40,391 bases of DNA from an uncultured Bacteroidales bacterium (GCA_900549375.1 URNY01000003.1:1-40391); one strand, 5' to 3'; numbered from the stretch's first letter, positions 1 to 11,607 are shown. The notes: generated by a model not told the origin, from the letters alone. Made by a program: numbers and translations.

Positions 1-564
1 GCCGACATTCGCGTGGAATGCGACGTGTGTCATGGCAAACGGTTCAAACAAGAGGTTCTCGATGTGGAATATCGAGGAAAGAACATTTACGATTTCCTCG
101 AGATGACCGTGAATCAGGCCATAGACTTTCTGTCGGAGACCGGCGGGGCTCAGGAGAAAAGAATCATCAAGAGGCTAAAACCTCTTCAGGATGTCGGACT
201 CGGTTACATAAGACTGGGTCAATCCTCCTCCACCCTCTCCGGAGGCGAGAACCAGCGCGTAAAACTCGCCTATTATATGAGCCTTGAATCTCAGGAGAGC
301 ACTCTGTTCATTTTCGATGAGCCTACCACCGGACTTCATTTCCACGACATATCCACGCTTCTGAAATCCCTCAACAGGCTAATAGAAAAGGGGCATTCGG
401 TGTTGATAATAGAGCATAATATGGATGTGATCAAAAGCGCCGACTGGGTTATCGACATAGGTCCCGAAGGGGGCGAGGCAGGAGGCCGCGTCGTGGCCGA
501 AGGGACGCCTGAACAGATAGCTGCCTGCAAGGAATCATACACCGGACGTTTCCTCGAATTATAA
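1..564 (+). CDS. uvrA: UvrA excinuclease ATPase subunit, C-terminal fragment
   Basis: The reading frame is open from the first base, so the 5' part of the gene lies outside the window. The visible 187 residues are the end of UvrA, the damage-recognition ATPase of nucleotide excision repair. In order they show the second Cys pair of the C-terminal zinc finger (CDVCHGKRFK), the ABC signature LSGGENQRVKLA, the Walker B stretch LFIFDEPTTGLHF and the H-loop IIEHN. This is the second of the two ABC modules. The GTG at 13 is only where an open-frame scan begins and is not a real start. The lipoprotein gene follows 7 nt after the stop. uvrB is in the same window at 15978, on the same strand but in a different operon. 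Confidence 0.95.
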   Translation, partial: ADIRVECDVCHGKRFKQEVLDVEYRGKNIYDFLEMTVNQAIDFLSETGGAQEKRIIKRLKPLQDVGLGYIRLGQSSSTLSGGENQRVKLAYYMSLESQESTLFIFDEPTTGLHFHDISTLLKSLNRLIEKGHSVLIIEHNMDVIKSADWVIDIGPEGGEAGGRVVAEGTPEQIAACKESYTGRFLEL

Positions 565-571
565 TTTAATT

Positions 572-997
572 ATGAGAATATTATTGTATGCGGCTATTTC
601 AGCCATGATAATCTTGTCGGTAATCTCTTGCGCCGACAAAAAAGACAACAGCAAGCGGGAGCAGACTCGAGACTTGTTTCAGAAAAGCGCCACTTTAGCC
701 CGCAAATATATCGACAGTATCTCCTCAGCAAAAGATACGGCAAGTTTGCTCGCTCTCTCCGAGCGATACGACAAAGAATTGACGCGCCTCAACTATGAAT
801 ATCCGGCGGGAACCGACACGGAAATGACCGAAGGGGAAAACGACACACTGACTTCGCTCATCGTCAGGTTTATCAACCTGAAAGATTCATTGCTGAAGGC
901 CTACGCTAAAACAGAACCTGTCGACTCTTTGCCGACCGACTCAGTCACTGACGCAATACCTGCATCTCACACCGGCGGCAGTCAAAAGCCAGTCTGA
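572..997 (+). CDS. small putative lipoprotein, unknown function
   Basis: A 141-residue product with a signal peptide ending in a lipobox (LSVISC, Cys20), so it is predicted to be lipidated and held at the cell envelope. The mature part is hydrophilic and probably helical, with many Lys, Asp and Glu residues, and ends in a Ser/Thr/Pro-rich tail. I recognise no domain. It starts 7 nt after the uvrA stop and is probably co-transcribed with it. Its last 53 bp overlap the 3' end of the convergent U32 gene. The lipobox and the tight spacing make it a likely real gene; the function is unknown. Confidence 0.75.
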   Translation: MRILLYAAISAMIILSVISCADKKDNSKREQTRDLFQKSATLARKYIDSISSAKDTASLLALSERYDKELTRLNYEYPAGTDTEMTEGENDTLTSLIVRFINLKDSLLKAYAKTEPVDSLPTDSVTDAIPASHTGGSQKPV

Positions 998-2732
998 ACC
1001 GATGCTTGCCCGACGATATATACAGAGGTTCCCTGACACCGTTTGTCTTGGAGCCTCTGTTTTGTTTAAGACATAATCCAAGCTCGCGACGAAGACAATA
1101 ACGGGTCGTCATCACAACATTGTCATCCGGACGACATGCGCCTGTCTCCATGGCCCGCTCAATTTCCGACACTCCATGATCGCGATAGAATTTCTCGGCA
1201 AGTCGGTTGGCGATGTTCTCTTCGGGCAATGCGATGTTGCTCATAAACGGATATGACTTATCCTCTTCCATGCGCTTCCCGTATCTATATGTTGCCTCGT
1301 TTGCTTTATCGAGCAAATCCGTCAGTTCTCTCCTTGCGGATGTGAGTGTAGAAGCCGGTATGAAAACCGATTTGTCAAGATGATTGATAAATTCCCCGAG
1401 CTTATAGATGGTGTTGCCAAGTTTCCCCAGATATTTTTCCGGCTCCATCGGTTTATTTGCCGGTTCCGGAGAATATTCCAATGGAACCCTTACTTTCAAT
1501 CCACGTTCATCGACAGCACTCACTCCCGTATTGTCAACAGTCATATCAATGCGGATTCGACGCGATGCCGTCGGTTTTTCGAGCTCAGCCTGCCATTTGC
1601 GGTCGAACGTACGATAAATACGGGCATTTTCAGGCAAGGTAAACGGTCGGGCGCCTATAATCCGACCTTTCTCTATTCTATTCACCCTTATACCTTCATA
1701 ATCACCATTCCTGTTTAGAAAACTTATGCCGTCGCCATTGTTGAGATCCTTCAAATCATTAATCGGCTCACCCATTGATTTCGGAGTGAAGATGGATGCC
1801 ATTTTCCTGTTGTCGCGACCGGGCAGGAAATATTCAGTGAATCCGCGGTTGAAACTTTTCACCGGGTCAGGAACGAATGAAATCTCACTTGTTCCGACAG
1901 AAGCCCTGCAATATTTATCGGGATTGGATTCTATAATATCATCGAGACGTCTGCGATAATAGGCTGTAATGTTTTTTACATAGGAAGCATCCTTGAGTCT
2001 TCCCTCTATCTTGAATGAAGACGCGCCTGCCTCAACAAGATCGCCGAGACATGCCGACGCATTGAAATCTCTCAGAGAAAGAAGATACCTGTTCCTTTGG
2101 AGCACACGGCCCGCAGCGTCCTCAAGGTTATAGGGCAAGCGGCACATCTGGGCGCATTCTCCGCGGTTGGCGCTTCGGCCCGTGCTCACGAAACTCGCCC
2201 TGCACCGGCCCGAATAGCTCACGCATAAGGCGCCATGCACGAAGCATTCCACAGGAATGCTGACTGCCGAAGATATTGCATTTATCTCTTCGAGAGAAAG
2301 CTCCCGGGCAAGCACAAGCTGAGAAAAGCCGGCGGCTTCAAGAAACTTTGCCTTTTCGGGCGTACGGATATCGCACTGTGTGCTCGCATGCAGTTCGATC
2401 GGGGGAATATTCATCCGCAGAATCCCCATGTCCTGCACGATCAGTGCGTCAACTCCCGCCTCATACAGACTGCGGATAAGTTTCTCTACCTTCCCGATCT
2501 CGTCATCGTAAACCAGCGTATTGACTGTGACATAAACCTTAGCCCTGAAAAGATGGGCAAATGCGGCAACTTCGGCAATATCTTCCACAGAATTCGCCGC
2601 ATTCTTGCGTGCGCCATGGCTCAAAGCTCCCATATAAACGGCGTCCGCACCATGCAATATGGCTTCCTTGGCCACATGTTTATCGGCGGCCGGAGCGAGC
2701 AATTCAAGTTTCCTCAATCCCTTTGCTCTCAT
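945..2732 (-). CDS. peptidase U32 family protein (RlhA/TrhP-like RNA hydroxylation factor)
   Basis: A 595-residue member of the U32 'collagenase-like' family. Despite the name, characterised bacterial members act in RNA or ubiquinone hydroxylation (RlhA on 23S rRNA, TrhP on tRNA wobble uridine, UbiU/UbiV). The core shows the family Cys set C170, C177, C193 and C197 (GALC...SGRC...GEC...MC), which binds a 4Fe-4S cluster in UbiU/UbiV. The C-terminal extension carries a second Cys group (TTRYCLRRELGLC ... FDCRRCEM), so it resembles long RlhA-type members more than short ones. The ATG overlaps the smpB stop as ATGA, suggesting translational coupling. The choice between rRNA and tRNA as substrate is not settled by sequence alone. 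Confidence 0.88.
   Translation of the reverse strand: MRAKGLRKLELLAPAADKHVAKEAILHGADAVYMGALSHGARKNAANSVEDIAEVAAFAHLFRAKVYVTVNTLVYDDEIGKVEKLIRSLYEAGVDALIVQDMGILRMNIPPIELHASTQCDIRTPEKAKFLEAAGFSQLVLARELSLEEINAISSAVSIPVECFVHGALCVSYSGRCRASFVSTGRSANRGECAQMCRLPYNLEDAAGRVLQRNRYLLSLRDFNASACLGDLVEAGASSFKIEGRLKDASYVKNITAYYRRRLDDIIESNPDKYCRASVGTSEISFVPDPVKSFNRGFTEYFLPGRDNRKMASIFTPKSMGEPINDLKDLNNGDGISFLNRNGDYEGIRVNRIEKGRIIGARPFTLPENARIYRTFDRKWQAELEKPTASRRIRIDMTVDNTGVSAVDERGLKVRVPLEYSPEPANKPMEPEKYLGKLGNTIYKLGEFINHLDKSVFIPASTLTSARRELTDLLDKANEATYRYGKRMEEDKSYPFMSNIALPEENIANRLAEKFYRDHGVSEIERAMETGACRPDDNVVMTTRYCLRRELGLCLKQNRGSKTNGVREPLYISSGKHRFRLAFDCRRCEMQVLRQ
1022..1067 (+). terminator. candidate terminator of the uvrA-lipoprotein operon, inside the convergent gene
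   Basis: An 11-bp stem (1022-1032 pairs with 1050-1060, one G-U wobble) has a 17-nt loop and is followed by a T-rich run (1060-1067). It lies 25 bp after the lipoprotein stop, within the antisense of the U32 coding sequence. The large loop lowers confidence. Confidence 0.45.
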
Positions 2733-3181
2733 TTTTTGAACATTCTGTCCATATTACGTTTATCTTCGCGTTCACGTATGGACTGACGTTTGTCATACTG
2801 TTTCTTACCTCGTCCGATGCCGATCTGCATTTTTGCCAGACCGCGGTCGTTGATGAAAACCCTCATCGGCACAATCGTGAAACCGGCGTCTTCCGACTGT
2901 TTGGCAATCTTCGCTATCTCTTTCTTGTTGAGAAGCAACTTGCGGTCGCGACGCGCCACATGGTTATTATACGACCCATAGAAATATTCCGAAATATTCA
3001 TCCCTTTCACCCATACCTCTCCGCGTTCTACAACGCAATAGGTATCTGTCAGCGACGCTTTCCCGTCGCGAATGGATTTTATTTCGGTTCCGGTCAGAAC
3101 AATTCCCGCTACATACGTATCGGAAATCTCATAATCGAATCTTGCTTTCTTATTCTTTATATTTACCTGTTCCGCTTTCAT
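2729..3181 (-). CDS. smpB: SsrA-binding protein SmpB
   Basis: A 150-residue protein of normal family length. SmpB binds tmRNA and brings it to stalled ribosomes for trans-translation. The N-terminal core has the family motif LTGTEIKSIRDGKASL and the block VKGMNISEY. The C-terminal half has HVARRDRKLLLNKKEI, followed by GLAKMQIGIGRGKKQYDKRQ, and the basic tail ends in RNMDRMFKK; this tail occupies the mRNA channel in known structures. It sits between the Yip1 gene (28 nt upstream) and the U32 gene (4-nt ATGA overlap). The ssrA RNA gene itself is not in the window. Confidence 0.97.
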   Translation of the reverse strand: MKAEQVNIKNKKARFDYEISDTYVAGIVLTGTEIKSIRDGKASLTDTYCVVERGEVWVKGMNISEYFYGSYNNHVARRDRKLLLNKKEIAKIAKQSEDAGFTIVPMRVFINDRGLAKMQIGIGRGKKQYDKRQSIREREDKRNMDRMFKK

Positions 3182-3209
3182 AATACTTTCTTTATGCCCG
3201 TCTGATCAA

Positions 3210-3972
3210 TCATGTTCCCGGCATAAACTCACTGAGCAGCCAGTTCCATAATAACGGAGCTCCAATTATAAGGAAGGATAAAGTTCCGCCTACGCGGATC
3301 TCGAGTTCTTTATCTACTCTGAATAATTTAACGCCTTTGAATACTATATATATTGTCCACAACGGTAAAAAAACAAGAACCGGGCCAAGAAGCGGAAAAA
3401 CCCGGTATATTATGTAAAAAAGTGCGAGCGTCGAGATACTGAGCATCACGAATTCCTTGCCGAAGGGTTTCTGGAGCATCTGCGATTCCTTTGATGGCAG
3501 AAGAATATTGCCACAGAGCAACACGCTGAAATATCCGAAGAAAAAGGTGATGAATGTCACAATCGCAGGCACAAGCAAGGATGTCGGCGTAAGATTCACA
3601 TCATAAAATAGAGCAGTGAATTCCGATAACGAAGCGATCGCCACCAGCGGATAGAAACAGGCCGACGCCACTGCCTCCGGCTTGAAGCGGCCGCGTTTCA
3701 GCGCTTTCCATCCCTCAACGGGAGTCGCGAGAATTTTAAGCAATAGAGCTATGCTGAACGACTTCCCGTTCCCCGTCTCGCCGTTCCAGGATTCTGCCTC
3801 ATTCTCCATCTCTTTCAGAACGCTCGCATCTCTCGGAGCGGCAGCCGATTCATTCATAGTGGCTTCATCAGACTCCTCGAGCGAATAAAGTGTATCGGTT
3901 TCGGCATCGTTCTCCGAGCTGCGGCGGTCGGAATAATCATCATTTATATCGTCTTCGATAGAGTAAAGATTA

Positions 3973-3980
<8 letters not shown>
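3210..3980 (-). CDS. Yip1-domain integral membrane protein
   Basis: A 256-residue protein. Residues 1-75 form a very acidic, Ser/Asp/Glu-rich soluble tail that contains two copies of a short motif (LYSIEDD at 5-11, LYSLEES at 31-37). The rest has about five hydrophobic segments with the Yip1-like start LLKILATPVEGWKALKRGRF, as in Bacteroidales Yip1 family proteins. The biochemical role of these bacterial proteins is not known. The start overlaps the mutB stop by 8 bp, so it belongs to the mutAB operon. Its position between mutB and smpB gives no clear functional hint. Confidence 0.75.
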
Positions 3981-6086
<2,106 letters not shown>

Positions 6087-6090
<4 letters not shown>

Positions 6091-7940
6091 TTGAGGAGTT
6101 TAGCGTTAAATCCGATTAGCGTGTCGAGCACATTTACTCTGACATGGATAAAATTCTCTATACCCTGTGCCTTGAGGTCGTCCATGCATGCAGGAGCGCC
6201 GGCAACCACGAATAATGCGCGGTCGGCAAGTTCCTTGTATGCCTCGGGAGCGAAATCTGCATATTCGTCGTCGCTCGAGCAGAGAACCACTACATCAGCG
6301 CCCTTCTCGATAGCGGCGTCTACACCCTCTTTGACACTGTTGAAACCTATATTGTCGATAATCTCATATCCTGCGCAACCGAAGAAGTTGGAGGAGAACT
6401 GGGCGCGTGCGAGACGCATTGCCAGATTACCGATTGTGAGCATGAACACTTTCGGACGATGCGATGAGCGTTCAGTGTCGAGACGAAGCTGCTCGAACTG
6501 GCTTGCGGCGCGGTCGAAGTTGAGCCATTCTACGGCGCCGTCCTTAGCTTCCCCGTCATGGCAACCGCACTTGCAGCAGCATGTATCCGAAACTTTGTCG
6601 AGAGCTTTCTCGTTGAAATTAGGATACTGGTTGGTGCCGAGAAGTATCTCTTTACGACGGGCCACGTCAAGATGACGTTTCACACCCGATTCATTGACTT
6701 TTGCCTGAATCTCCCCTTTCTTGAGCATAGCCTCGAAGCCGCCGTTATCCTCGATCTCGTTGAATACTTTCCATGCCTGATCGGCAATCGAAGCGGTTAG
6801 CGTCTCGATATAGTAGGAACCGCCAGCGGGGTCGACAACTTTGTTGAGATGGGACTCCTCGCGGAGAAGAACCTGCTGGTTGCGGGCTATTCTTTCGCTG
6901 AACTCATCGGGACATTTGTAGCACAGATCGAACGGGAGTGTCTCGAGAGAATCAACTCCCGCGAGCGCTGCACTCATAGTCTCTGTCATGGAGCGCAGGA
7001 GATTCACATGCGAATCGTAGAGTGTCTGGTTGAATTTGCTTGTAATCGCATGTACCCACATCTTGCACTCATCTTCGGCAACGCCATAGGCTTTCACAAT
7101 CTCAGCCCAGAGCATTCTGCCTGCGCGGAATTTCGCGAGCTCCATGAAATAATTGGAGGAGATGCCCATATTGAACTTGATGCGTCCGGCAACTTCAGCG
7201 GCGGAGATGCCCTCTTCTGTCAGAAGCGTGAGCCATTCGGCACCCCATGCCAGAGCATATCCGAGCTCCTGGATGATAAACGCGCCTGCATTGTTGAACA
7301 GGAAGCTGTCAACAGCGAAGCAACGCAAACCCTTCACATCTTTCACTGCCTCATAGAGAGCTTTGCCCTCTTTTGCAGCGTCTTTCGGGAAAGGAAGTCC
7401 GTGTTTGAGCAGACGGCGGAAGGGATTATAGTCGATAGAGCCGCGGAAATCATTCTCAGCTCCGGCTTCACGGATAAGCTTCACAAGAGCCTCGGCAGTC
7501 TCGACTGCTTTTCCCGGACAGCATGTGATGTTTACCTCTACTTTTTTCAGATCGATACCATTGAGGATTTCTCCAAGCGAAGCGGCATTGAGCTCGCCCT
7601 TGAGGGAGATACCTATTGATTCAGCGCCTTTGTCGAGGATGTGGCGGGCATGTGCGTTCATCGCGGCAGTAGCCCCCTGAGCCTCCTGACGAATCAGCCA
7701 GTCGTTGTTATTACGCGTGCCCCTGACATAGGGATATTCGCCGGGAAGCGTTCCGATGGTCGGAAGATTCTCGATGTCCTCTTTCCTATAGAAAGGCTGA
7801 ACATTGAATCCTTCATTAGTGCGCCAGACAAGTTTCTTGTCGAAATCCGCACCCTTCAGGTCGGCGGTTATCTTGGCCTTCCATTCTTCAGTGGAGACCG
7901 GAGAAAACGCGTCGAAAAGAGTTTCTTTTTTCTCTGCCAT
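6087..7940 (-). CDS. mutA: methylmalonyl-CoA mutase small subunit
   Basis: A 617-residue partner of MutB. It keeps the TIM-barrel fold (WLIRQEAQGATAAMNAHARHILDKGAESIGI) and a degenerate C-terminal Rossmann domain (SSNFFGCAGYEIIDNIGF) without the DxHxxG cobalamin motif, as expected of the non-catalytic subunit. The linker between the two domains holds a Cys cluster, C454-C-C-K-C458-G-C460-H461, which looks like a possible metal site and is not part of the core fold. It is first in the operon, with a good promoter about 110 bp upstream. The start MAEKKETLFDAFSPVSTEEW fits the family. Confidence 0.95.
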
Positions 7941-8046
7941 TGCAAATAGCTTTTGTTTATGATATAGATTGGTTCAAATTATATTCTATTACTTGTGTCT
8001 CATGGATTCAACGCAAGTCATGGATATTGCGGTAAGGTCCGTTTCG

Positions 8047-8075
8047 CAAAATTAAACAATATTTGACGAATTCAA
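8047..8075 (-). promoter_or_regulatory. promoter of the mutA-mutB-Yip1-smpB-U32 operon
   Basis: Read on the minus strand: TTG at 8075-8073, an 18-nt spacer, then TAATTTTG at 8054-8047, an exact TAnnTTTG -7 box. The predicted start is near 8040, leaving a leader of about 100 nt. That is too short for a full cobalamin riboswitch, and none was recognised. Confidence 0.6.
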
Positions 8076-8109
8076 AACTTAAAACATCAAATTTCGTTAA
8101 AAAAGCGCA

Positions 8110-8775
8110 TTAGCCGATAAGTTCCTTATCATTGCAACGCAACACGCGAGCCGGGAAATCTTCCACCATCTGCATGTTGTGCGTGGCCATAATGATTGTG
8201 TTGCCCTCTTCGGCCAGCCGATGTAGAAGGCTCACTATCTGATAACCTGTCTGTGGGTCGAGATTTCCCGTAGGCTCGTCGGCAAGAATAAGGCGTGGTT
8301 TGTTGAGGAGTGCTCTGGCTATAACTATACGTTGCTGTTCGCCGCCACTCAACTCATGGGGCATCTTATAGCTTTTGTTCTCCATACCGACATCCTTGAG
8401 GACTTCGGCGATTCTATCCTCTATTTCACGCTTATCTTTCCAGCCCGTTGCCTCAAGAACGAAGCGCAGGTTGGCCATGGCTGAACGATCCTGCAGAAGC
8501 TGGAAATCCTGAAACACGATGCCTATACTGCGTCTGAGATAGGGTATCTGACGCTTTTTGAGAGTCAGAAGGTCATAACCGAGGACTTCTGCTTTCTCGC
8601 CTCCCGGAATCGGCACATCTGCATACATGGTCTTCAGAAGTGAACTTTTGCCGCTCCCCACTCTGCCGACAAGATAACAGAACTCCCCTTCTGAAACCCG
8701 AAACGTCACATCCTTCATCACCAGACGATCTGCCCTTTCTATCTCGACTTTTTTATAATCAACTATAATACCCAT
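8110..8775 (-). CDS. ftsE: FtsE-like ABC transporter ATP-binding protein
   Basis: A 221-residue single ABC ATPase. Walker A is GRVGSGKSS (37-45), the Q-loop FQDFQLL, the signature LSGGEQQ (142-148), Walker B LILADEP (162-168) and the switch His H199. Length and the order of motifs match FtsE, which with membrane protein FtsX activates cell-wall hydrolases at the division site. No ftsX lies next to it here, so the partner must be elsewhere; a LolD-like role is an alternative. It begins 15 nt after the radA stop and is probably co-transcribed with it. Confidence 0.85.
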   Translation of the reverse strand: MGIIVDYKKVEIERADRLVMKDVTFRVSEGEFCYLVGRVGSGKSSLLKTMYADVPIPGGEKAEVLGYDLLTLKKRQIPYLRRSIGIVFQDFQLLQDRSAMANLRFVLEATGWKDKREIEDRIAEVLKDVGMENKSYKMPHELSGGEQQRIVIARALLNKPRLILADEPTGNLDPQTGYQIVSLLHRLAEEGNTIIMATHNMQMVEDFPARVLRCNDKELIG

Positions 8776-8790
8776 TATGATAAACCATTA

Positions 8791-10158
8791 TTATTGAAAA
8801 ATATGACGGAACACTTCTTCCACCTTCCCTACTTCGACAATACGGATATTGAAATTATCCTTTACCCCTTTCAGATTGCCGCGGGGAATGAAAATGCTTT
8901 CAAATCCGAGTTTCTGCGCCTCGGCAACCCGCTGCTCGATGCGGGTGACCGTGCGGATCTCACCGGAAAGTCCGACTTCGCCGGCAAAACATATTTCGCG
9001 AGGCACCGCCACATCGAAATTCGAACTCATGATGGCCGCCACTACCGACATGTCGATCGCCGGGTCGGCAACTTTGAGCCCTCCGGCTATATTCAGGAAC
9101 ACATCTTTTTGCGACAGTTTGAATTTTGCCCGTTTCTCAAGCACGGCCAGCAACATGTTGAGCCGCCTTTGGTCGAATCCTGTCACTGACCTCTGAGGCG
9201 TCCCGTAGGCAGCCGACGAAACGAGTGCCTGGACCTCGACCATAAACGGTCGGATGCCCTCCATTGTCACACCGATTGCGATTCCGCTCATCGCCTCTTC
9301 CCTGTTTTCCGACAAAAGCATCTCCGAAGGATTCTTCACCTCCTTCAACCCTCTCTGCACCATCTCATAAATACCGATTTCGTTTGTTGAGCCGAACCGG
9401 TTCTTTATAGAGCGCAGTATTCGATATAGATATTGCCTGTCACCCTCGAACTGAAGAACGGTGTCTACTATATGCTCAAGAACCTTCGGACCTGCTATTG
9501 CTCCGTCTTTGTTGATATGACCCACAAGAATCACAGGAACGCCGGATTCTTTGGCATAACGGAGAAGAGACGCTGCGCATTCCCTCACTTGCGACACGCT
9601 TCCGGGGGCGGATTCGATGTCGGGAGAGGAGATAGTCTGGATTGAATCTACAACCACAAGCGCCGGCTTCACATTCTCAATCTGCGTAAAAATATTGTCG
9701 AGGTCGGTTTCGCAAAGTATGAACGTATCTTCAGAAACCTTTCCGAGGCGGTCGGCGCGTAATTTCAGTTGAGAGGCGCTCTCTTCGCCGGAAATATATA
9801 GAACACGACGATTGCGGATCGAAAGTATGTTCTGAAGCAGAAGCGTTGATTTGCCAATACCCGGCTCACCTCCTATAAGTGTGAGACTGCCGGAAACAAG
9901 ACCGCCGCCAAGAACCCTGTTGAGCTCGCCCGAAGGCATCTTCATGCGCATTTCCTCCTTGACCTCGATCTCCGAGAGCCTAACAGGTTTCGTGCTTTTC
10001 ACAAGACCAGTCTTTTTGGATTTGGCATTTTTCTGCGATACCTTTTCTTCGACAAAGGCATTCCATTCCCCGCACGACGGGCATTTGCCCAGCCATTTAG
10101 GTGATTCATAACCGCAATTGCTACAGAAAAAAACTGATTTAATTTTAGTTGTGGCCAT
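8791..10158 (-). CDS. radA: DNA repair protein RadA
   Basis: A 455-residue RadA (Sms), a RecA-like ATPase and helicase that helps branch migration in homologous recombination. It has the N-terminal zinc finger (C12, C15, C26, C29), Walker A GEPGIGKST (97-105), the RadA-specific KNRFG motif (252-256) and a C-terminal Lon-like domain (SGIAIGVTMEG ... GLSGEIRTV). It is full length, with the start set by the MATTKIKSVFFCSNCGYES opening. It is the first gene of a two-gene unit with ftsE. Confidence 0.97.
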   Translation of the reverse strand: MATTKIKSVFFCSNCGYESPKWLGKCPSCGEWNAFVEEKVSQKNAKSKKTGLVKSTKPVRLSEIEVKEEMRMKMPSGELNRVLGGGLVSGSLTLIGGEPGIGKSTLLLQNILSIRNRRVLYISGEESASQLKLRADRLGKVSEDTFILCETDLDNIFTQIENVKPALVVVDSIQTISSPDIESAPGSVSQVRECAASLLRYAKESGVPVILVGHINKDGAIAGPKVLEHIVDTVLQFEGDRQYLYRILRSIKNRFGSTNEIGIYEMVQRGLKEVKNPSEMLLSENREEAMSGIAIGVTMEGIRPFMVEVQALVSSAAYGTPQRSVTGFDQRRLNMLLAVLEKRAKFKLSQKDVFLNIAGGLKVADPAIDMSVVAAIMSSNFDVAVPREICFAGEVGLSGEIRTVTRIEQRVAEAQKLGFESIFIPRGNLKGVKDNFNIRIVEVGKVEEVFRHIFQ

Positions 10159-10181
10159 TTAGACTCTGTCCCTTTACACTA

Positions 10182-10189
10182 CAAAATTA
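10182..10189 (-). promoter_or_regulatory. candidate -7 box for radA-ftsE
   Basis: TAATTTTG on the minus strand, 23 bp before the radA start, fits TAnnTTTG. No -33 TTG at good spacing was found. The predicted leader is only about 15-20 nt. Confidence 0.4.
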
Positions 10190-10424
10190 ACGATTTTTCA
10201 AATAATTAAAAAAATAATGCTCATCGTTTCAAAACATTTTATGCGTCAAATCATTTTAATAAGTGAGAACTCATATTAAATTATACTCTTTCCTAATGAG
10301 GCGATATTTGTTTCGCGCTTCATTTTTTGTGTTTTTATTCGCACAGTTGCGCACGAAAACCGAAAACATATAGTTTAATATGTTGATGGGAATTATTAAT
10401 CTCATAATAACATGACTCTTTGGT

Positions 10425-10432
10425 TATTTTTG
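10425..10432 (+). promoter_or_regulatory. candidate -7 box for mdh
   Basis: TATTTTTG matches TAnnTTTG, 26 bp before the mdh ATG. No clear -33 box is present. The rest of the 300-bp radA-mdh divergent gap (10159-10458) is AT-rich and shows no ORF or RNA gene. Confidence 0.4.
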
Positions 10433-10458
10433 ACCTCTAATTAATATTAATTAATGTT

Positions 10459-11472
10459 ATGAAATTTCTTACTGACGAAAAACTTCTCATTGTCGGTGCG
10501 GCCGGCATGATTGGATCCAACATGGCCCAGACAGCCATCATGATGCACCTTACCCCGAACATCTGTCTCTACGACCCCTATGCAAAAGGTCTTGAAGGCG
10601 TTGCCGAGGAACTTCTCCAGTGCGGATTCGAGGATATGAACATCACATTCACCGATGACATCGAGAAAGCATTCACAGGTGCCAAATATATTGTATCTTC
10701 GGGCGGCGCTCCCCGTAAGGCAGGCATGACCCGCGAGGATCTGCTCAAAGGCAATGCTCAGATCGCCGAAGACTTCGGAAAGAACGTAAGAAAATATTGC
10801 CCCGATGTGAAACATATTGTGGTTATCTTCAATCCCGCCGACATAACGGGTTTGATCACTCTTCTCTACTCCGGCGTGAAACCCTCTTGCGTCACAACTC
10901 TCGCAGCTCTCGACAGCACGCGTCTGCGCAATGAGCTTGCAAAATATCTCGACATCGCGCCCGACCGCATTGTCAATGCCCGCACATACGGAGGCCACGG
11001 AGAGCAGATGGCTGTGTTCGCTTCCACAACCCGCATCGACGGCAAACCGCTCACCGAACTTATCGCAAGCGGCGTCATTCCCGAAGCTGAATGGGAAAAG
11101 ATTCAGACCCGCGTGATCCAGGGCGGAAAGAACATCATCGATCTTCGCGGACGTTCATCGTTCCAGAGCCCGGCATATCTCTCGATCGAGATGATCGCCG
11201 CAGCTATGGGGGGTCCCGCCTTCAGATGGCCTGCCGGCGTTTATGTCAACGACAAGCGCTTCAAACATATTCTCATGGCCATGGAGACCACCATCACCAA
11301 AGATGGAGTTAGCTTCCGCCCGGTTGACGGCACACCCGAGGAAAATGCCGCTCTCGAAAAGAGTTACGAGCACCTCTGCGCTCTCCGCGACGAAGTAATT
11401 TCGCTCGGCATCATGCCTCCTATTTCCGAATGGGGCAAGCTCAATCCCTATCTCGAAGAAGAGACAAAATAA
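10459..11472 (+). CDS. mdh: malate dehydrogenase
   Basis: A 337-residue NAD-dependent dehydrogenase of the lactate/malate family. The Rossmann motif is GAAGMIGSN (13-21). Substrate Arg residues lie in GGAPRKAGMTREDLL, followed by FNPAD, the LDSTRLR block (catalytic Asp152, Arg155) and catalytic His180 in GGHGEQM. The Arg-rich mobile loop supports malate rather than lactate as substrate. In Bacteroidales it serves the reductive branch that makes malate, fumarate and succinate, and so feeds the methylmalonyl-CoA mutase encoded upstream on the other strand. It is a single-gene unit with its own terminator. Confidence 0.93.
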   Translation: MKFLTDEKLLIVGAAGMIGSNMAQTAIMMHLTPNICLYDPYAKGLEGVAEELLQCGFEDMNITFTDDIEKAFTGAKYIVSSGGAPRKAGMTREDLLKGNAQIAEDFGKNVRKYCPDVKHIVVIFNPADITGLITLLYSGVKPSCVTTLAALDSTRLRNELAKYLDIAPDRIVNARTYGGHGEQMAVFASTTRIDGKPLTELIASGVIPEAEWEKIQTRVIQGGKNIIDLRGRSSFQSPAYLSIEMIAAAMGGPAFRWPAGVYVNDKRFKHILMAMETTITKDGVSFRPVDGTPEENAALEKSYEHLCALRDEVISLGIMPPISEWGKLNPYLEEETK

Positions 11473-11492
11473 AATTGCAATCATATCATTAC

Positions 11493-11526
11493 AAAGCGTC
11501 GGAGCCGTTTCGGTTCCGACGCTTTT
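11493..11526 (+). terminator. rho-independent terminator of mdh
   Basis: A 14-bp stem (11494-11507 with 11511-11524, one G-U wobble) has a TTT loop and runs into T residues. It begins about 20 bp after the mdh stop. Confidence 0.85.
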
Positions 11527-11607
11527 TATGTTATATAACATGCGCCTCCATCAGTTGTTATGCGCCAATTTGTGCCGGATTAGTTAGGTAATATCGCGGA
11601 ATAACGT

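Noticed and set aside
864..881. 7-bp hairpin inside the lipoprotein gene as terminator for U32
   Set aside because: No T-tract on the minus strand and it lies within a coding sequence.
7941..8046. Possible cobalamin riboswitch before mutA
   Set aside because: The leader is about 100 nt and no conserved B12-box-like core was recognised; known cobalamin riboswitches are about twice this length.
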